From assembly GCF_009916105.1 (NCBI RefSeq), contig NZ_JAAAXQ010000024.1, forward strand, positions 1-39,048: 39,048 nucleotides of DNA, read 5' to 3'. Shown here in pieces: positions 36,094 to 39,048 of the stretch. Within the stretch, counting starts at the first letter, position 1, and each line of letters begins with the position of its first letter. Below the pieces are notes generated by a model, which worked only from the letters and a program-made list of their open reading frames with translations, did no database searches and had not been told where the DNA came from. The position numbers and the translations under genes were made by a program. This DNA is from Streptomyces sp. GC420 (lineage in GTDB: Bacteria; Actinomycetota; Actinomycetes; Streptomycetales; Streptomycetaceae).

Positions 36094-36678
36094 ATGACGG
36101 CCGGGGGCGACGGCCGGCGGGAACGCAGGCACGCGCGCCTGGCGGAGGACCCCACGGCCGCCGAGACTGCGGCACGGCTCCTGGATCGGATGGGGACCGA
36201 GGACCGGGACGACAACGATGTCGAGGCCGAACACCATGCGACCCTCCTTGCGGCGCTGCGCGAGCACCAACTGGACGCGCGCCTCGCCGAAGAGCTTCCG
36301 CTGCACCTGACCGGCCCGGACACCGACGCCGGTGCTCTGCGCCTCCCGTGGGGCGACACCCTGCTCGGCCCTGTGGAGAACGCGGTCTCCGCCGCCGGGG
36401 ACCGCGATCAGGAGATCACTGTCTCCGGCCGCACCACCGAACTGCGCGAAAGCGACTGGGTGAAGGTCAAGACGGGGACGGCCAAGAACGCGCCGGCCTA
36501 CGACGTCCGCTTCGAGGAACCCGCAGAACTGCTGCGCATGCGTCCTGGCCTGGGGGACAACGTCCATTTCCGGGTCCGCTTCCGCCGGCGCCTGGATTCC
36601 GCGGGCATCGCACGGTCCACCGAGTACACGTACCTGGGCCCGGCGCCCGAGCAGCCGTCCCTCCCCATGGAACCCTGA
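36094..36678 (+). pseudogene. orphan C-terminal fragment, unknown family
   Basis: A frame of 195 codons from an ATG at 36094. The coding part starts with GRRERRHARLAEDPTAAETA, continues HHATLLAALREHQLDARLAEE and ends with AYDVRFEEPAELLRMRPGLG, then RVRFRRRLDSAGIARSTEYT and PEQPSLPMEP. Codon bias is strongly coding-like and the chain reads as the end of a larger protein. It begins just where the DUF5753 remnant on the other strand ends, which suggests a junction. I cannot name the family; given its neighbours a piece of a defence gene is possible. It could also be a free-standing small gene. Confidence 0.45.
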
Positions 36679-37211
36679 GCGGCCGGCGCCACGCGGAATC
36701 GAGTACCGCTCCGTGAGCCGGAAGCGGACCGTCGCCCGGATCACCCGCCCCGGCTGCCGAGCCGTCAGGCCCGGCCGCCGGTCTCGAACCGCTTCACCTC
36801 ACGCAACCGGAAACCGGTGCCGCTCCGGTCGACGTCGTTGGCGGCGAGGGCCGGTTCGCCGATGGACGGGGACCCTGGTTCATGCGGGGCTCGCTCGGCG
36901 GCGTGGCCGGGCGGGTGCGTGGCTCCGTGGTGTAGGTGGAGGCCCGGGCGGCTAGAAGACTGCCGTGCGTGAGTCCGATGTGTGTGCTGGTCGCCGCCAC
37001 GGCGAATGCCGCCCGTCGGCCTGACCTGCCGCCAGGCGGGCACAAGGCCGCCGCGGAACTCCAGGCCTCTGCGCGAAGACGTTCGCGCCCGCCGGACCCG
37101 GAGCAGCACCGCCTCATCGCCAGGGGTGCCCCCGGAGAAGCGTCGGCTTCCCTGCGCCTCCCGTAAAAGAACACCCGTTCTTGACCGATCGTTCTTTAAT
37201 CACATACGGTC
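36679..37211. other. 533-base gap before the TetR gene
   Basis: No gene is supported. Short open frames on both strands have no family features; one on the minus strand ends in a tail ANDVDRSGTGFRLREVKRFE that reads protein-like, but nothing upstream supports it. The last 50 bases hold the TetR operator and promoter. Confidence 0.45.
37166..37197. promoter_or_regulatory. palindromic operator/promoter of the TetR gene
   Basis: AAAGAAC (37166-37172) is inverted as GTTCTTT (37191-37197), and a tighter palindrome AAGAAC-accc-GTTCTT spans 37167-37182. TTGACC (37181-37186) inside it could be the -35 box. The layout fits autorepression by the TetR-type product encoded 15 bases downstream. Confidence 0.6.
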
Positions 37212-37703
37212 ATGAGCATGGGACGACCACGCGCCTTCGACACCGATCAGGCCGTCAGTGCCGCGGCCGCCCTCTTCGCCGCCCACGGCTACGAGGGCAC
37301 CTCGGTGGACGACCTGGTCACAGCCACCGGCATCCACCGCGGCAGTCTCTACAAGGTCTTCGGCTCCAAACGGGGCCTGCATCTGACCGCCCTCCGCAAC
37401 CACCTCGACCACGAGATCCACCCGACCACCGCCGCCATCGCCACCCTCAGCGACCCCGCGCAGGCGCTGACGGCAGCCGTCGCCTCTTACGACAACGGCC
37501 CGGCCGCCGGACTCCTCCTCCTCGCCGCCGCCGAACGGGCCCCCCACGACCCGGAAGTCGCGGCGCTGGTCGCGGAAGGCATCAAAGCGCTGGAGGACGC
37601 CCTGCGCCCCTCCCACGGCGACGCCGCCCCTCAACTCGCCTCCACCGTCCTCGGTACCCGCCTGCGCCTGCGCGCCCTGCCGACCACCCCCAAGGAACAC
37701 TGA
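37212..37703 (+). CDS. TetR/AcrR family transcriptional regulator
   Basis: A 163-residue repressor-type protein. The N-terminal helix-turn-helix reads GRPRAFDTDQAVSAAAALFA, then GYEGTSVDDLVTATGIHRGS and LYKVFGSKRGLH. The ligand-binding C-terminal region is shorter than the usual 190-210-residue proteins. ATG at 37212 or 37218 could start it. One base separates its stop from the next gene, so they form an operon. A palindrome upstream probably mediates autoregulation. The ligand is unknown. Confidence 0.88.
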   Translation: MSMGRPRAFDTDQAVSAAAALFAAHGYEGTSVDDLVTATGIHRGSLYKVFGSKRGLHLTALRNHLDHEIHPTTAAIATLSDPAQALTAAVASYDNGPAAGLLLLAAAERAPHDPEVAALVAEGIKALEDALRPSHGDAAPQLASTVLGTRLRLRALPTTPKEH

Positions 37704-37704
37704 C

Positions 37705-38070
37705 ATGGCCCTGATCTCCATCGACCGTGAACGCGGCCTGCTGACCGCCGAATTCCAGGGCCTCGACAAGCTCTGGACTCTCAAGAGCCGCCTGGAGATC
37801 CCCCTCACCCACGTACGTGGTGCCACCCACGACCCCGGCATCGCCCGCGAACCGAAGGGCATCCGCGTCGTGGGCACCTACCTGCCCGGCGTCATCACCG
37901 CCGGCCGCTTCCGCCACAACGGTGAACGCCTCTTCTGGGACGTGAAGAACCCGGACAAGGCGGTTGTCATCGAACTCGCCGACGCCGAAAGCTACGACCG
38001 CCTCGTCATCGAGGTCGACGATCCCCGCGCCACCGTGGCCCTCATCGAACAGTCCATCGCCCGCGGCTGA
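37705..38070 (+). CDS. conserved hypothetical protein, TetR operon partner
   Basis: A 121-residue soluble protein without signal peptide or membrane helix. It begins MALISIDRERGLLTAEFQGL and contains PLTHVRGATHDPGIAREPKG, then TYLPGVITAGRFRHNGERLF with WDVKNPDKAVVIELADAESY. The mostly beta pattern ending in a helix resembles a small PH-like fold, which is an inference from pattern only. Similar proteins are, as I recall, common in Streptomyces with no known function. Tight spacing makes it a likely target of the TetR regulator. Confidence 0.7.
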   Translation: MALISIDRERGLLTAEFQGLDKLWTLKSRLEIPLTHVRGATHDPGIAREPKGIRVVGTYLPGVITAGRFRHNGERLFWDVKNPDKAVVIELADAESYDRLVIEVDDPRATVALIEQSIARG

Positions 38071-38073
38071 AAC

Positions 38074-38367
38074 GTGACTTCCGGCCTGGACGCCCTTCCG
38101 GCGGCCCTGTACGTGTTCATCGACGACCATGTGCCGCCTCGTCACCGGATCGGGCGACCGCCGAAGTCGTCGAACCCGGAACTGCTGTGCCTGGCCGTGG
38201 CGCAAGTGCTGCTGGGCTTCCCCTCAGCCCGGCACCGGCTCCGATTCGCCCACGCCCGACTGCGGCACCTGTTCCCCCACCTGCCCGCAGCGGTCGGGCT
38301 GCACCAAGCGCCTGAACGCGGCCGGCCACTGATCTCCTGCGGGATCGAGGCCCGCCCCATCAGGTGA
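38074..38367 (+). pseudogene. IS982-type transposase fragment, frameshifted
   Basis: The first 75 codons match the N-terminus of IS982-family transposases: ALYVFIDDHV, GRPPKSSNPELLCLAVAQVL and RLRFAHARLRHLFPHLP. After LP the family sequence QRSGCTKRLNAAG continues only in another frame, so a frameshift occurred near 38285. The frame ends soon after, and the catalytic DDE domain is missing. It lies four bases after the partner gene of the TetR regulator, marking an insertion edge. Confidence 0.7.
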
Positions 38368-38372
38368 GCAGA

Positions 38373-38438
38373 GCGGCGCGGTGTGCGGCGCGCCGCACAC
38401 CGCGCCGCCGGGCGGGTGGACGGCACCCGCCCGGCGGC
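38373..38438. terminator. two overlapping strong palindromes
   Basis: A 36-base perfect palindrome (38373-38408, centre GGCG|CGCC) overlaps a second hairpin with a 15-pair perfect stem and five-base loop (38404-38438). They stand between the transposase fragment and the converging secreted-protein gene and probably terminate transcription from both directions. The shared bases 38404-38408 mean the two folds exclude each other. Confidence 0.7.
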
Positions 38439-38484
38439 ACCGCCGCACCCGGTCCGCGCGGCACCGCCGCCCGGACCGGGACCG

Positions 38485-38946
38485 TCAGATGTCGATGACC
38501 CGGTACGCGATGGTGTAGACGCCGCCGGACCCTTCGAGCGAGCGGTACTGGACCTCGGCGCCCGCCTCGCTCCCGGTGGCGAGCGTCGAGCCCAGCTTGT
38601 CGTCGGAGCTCGTGCTGTCGTAGTCCCACAGCGTCATGGTGCGGGCCTGCTGCTTGCCGAGGACGAGGGCCGCGTTGCCGTTGCCGTCCGTCATCGACCG
38701 CACGTAACCCGGGCCCATCGTCTGGTACTTGAGGCTGCCGGGCCACACCTTCACGGCGTTGCCGTTGGCGTCGGTGACCTTCAGGTAGGCCTCGTCGTGA
38801 TCGCCCTCGCTCTGCTCGTGGCAGGTCAGCTCCAGCAGTTCGATGCGGACGTAGTCGATCGGCTCGGCCTGGGCCGCGCCGGCGAACCCGGCGACGCCGG
38901 TGAGCGAGAGCAGGGCGGCCGTGGCCACTCGAGCGATTCCACGCAT
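38485..38946 (-). CDS. secreted hypothetical protein
   Basis: A 153-residue protein with a signal peptide: MRGIARVATAALLSLTGVAG then AGAAQA with cleavage likely after residue 27. The mature part is small, acidic and beta-rich, with only one cysteine (TCHEQ). Segments such as YLKVTDANGNAVKVWPG and VQYRSLEGSGGVYTIAYRV suggest a jelly-roll-like or C2-like fold, which is inference. A ribosome binding site AGGGGGAA lies about ten bases before the ATG. I do not recognise the family. Confidence 0.8.
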   Translation of the reverse strand: MRGIARVATAALLSLTGVAGFAGAAQAEPIDYVRIELLELTCHEQSEGDHDEAYLKVTDANGNAVKVWPGSLKYQTMGPGYVRSMTDGNGNAALVLGKQQARTMTLWDYDSTSSDDKLGSTLATGSEAGAEVQYRSLEGSGGVYTIAYRVIDI

Positions 38947-39048
38947 GATGTCGGTTCCCCCTTGGGTGGTGTCGCCCCGCGTCGTGCCGCGGGGCGGTGC
39001 CGTTCCCCCGGCACGCGAACCACCATGCCCGCCCGCACGGCGGTGGAC
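38947..39048. other. upstream region of the secreted protein gene
   Basis: No gene is seen in the last 100 bases. They carry the ribosome binding site of the secreted protein gene and a Gly/Cys-type GC-rich stem region (CCCCGCGTCGTGCCGCGGGGC). A promoter is expected but not evident. Confidence 0.4.

Noticed and set aside
36094..36678. Orphan fragment as the C-terminus of DrmD itself, split by the regulator insertion
   Set aside because: Attractive because the DrmD-like N-terminus lies just upstream on the same strand, but the fragment does not resemble the DrmD C-terminus as I recall it.
36765..37174. Minus-strand open frames in the gap before the TetR gene
   Set aside because: One end looks protein-like, but the rest has no recognisable domain, start signal or conservation that I can judge.
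1..39048. CRISPR arrays, tRNA or rRNA genes, prophage attachment sites
   Set aside because: I looked for evenly spaced repeats, cloverleaf patterns and rRNA segments and saw none.

Overview
The window is chromosomal DNA from a high-GC actinomycete, almost certainly a Streptomyces or close relative. The evidence is the very high GC third-position bias, frequent GTG starts, the order of the S10-spc-alpha ribosomal genes, the placement of rplM-rpsI-glmM-coaA-glmS-acpS-nnr-alr-tsaE behind them, and lineage-typical families (DUF397, DUF5753, zinc-ribbon MscL). Nearly all housekeeping genes are on the minus strand, so the biological order runs from about 31.5 kb down to 1.

Minus strand, 31.2 to 14.2 kb: one near-complete ribosomal supercluster. 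It reads rpsJ-rplC-rplD-rplW-rplB-rpsS-rplV-rpsC-rplP-rpmC-rpsQ (S10), rplN-rplX-rplE-rpsN-rpsH-rplF-rplR-rpsE-rpmD-rplO (spc), then secY-adk, map, infA-rpmJ-rpsM-rpsK-rpoA, rplQ and truA. Many genes share the last base of one stop codon with the first base of the next ATG. The cluster is broken by strong hairpins after rplO, after adk and after rplQ. rpsD is absent from its usual place between rpsK and rpoA. A 674-base hairpin-packed spacer separates rpoA from rplQ.

14.2 to 0 kb: a membrane-anchored hypothetical gene converges on truA. Next come rplM-rpsI with its own promoter and terminator, then glmM. A compact repeat element exactly fills the gap between the stop codons of glmM and a DUF389 membrane protein gene. 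coaA diverges from glmS. The run glmS-acpS-nnr-alr-alpha/beta hydrolase-tsaE follows, with tsaE cut by the window edge. These genes supply amino-sugar and D-alanine wall precursors (glmS, glmM, alr), CoA and holo-ACP (coaA, acpS), NAD(P)HX repair (nnr) and tRNA t6A modification (tsaE).

31.6 to 39 kb: an accessory segment upstream of the S10 operon with signs of repeated insertion and decay. It holds a small protein with an Rpn-like C-terminal tail but no recognisable nuclease core, a VapBC toxin-antitoxin pair, an MscL-type channel with a C-terminal zinc ribbon, and a septum-formation-domain lipoprotein. A roughly 100-residue N-terminal relic resembling the DISARM helicase DrmD follows. Then come a DUF5753 remnant fused in frame to DUF397, an orphan C-terminal fragment of unknown family, a TetR regulator with a partner gene, a frameshifted IS982-type transposase fragment and a secreted protein. 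It looks like the eroded remains of a defence island. No complete new defence system can be supported from the sequence alone; the best leads are the rpoA-rplQ hairpin array, the compact repeat element and the relics.
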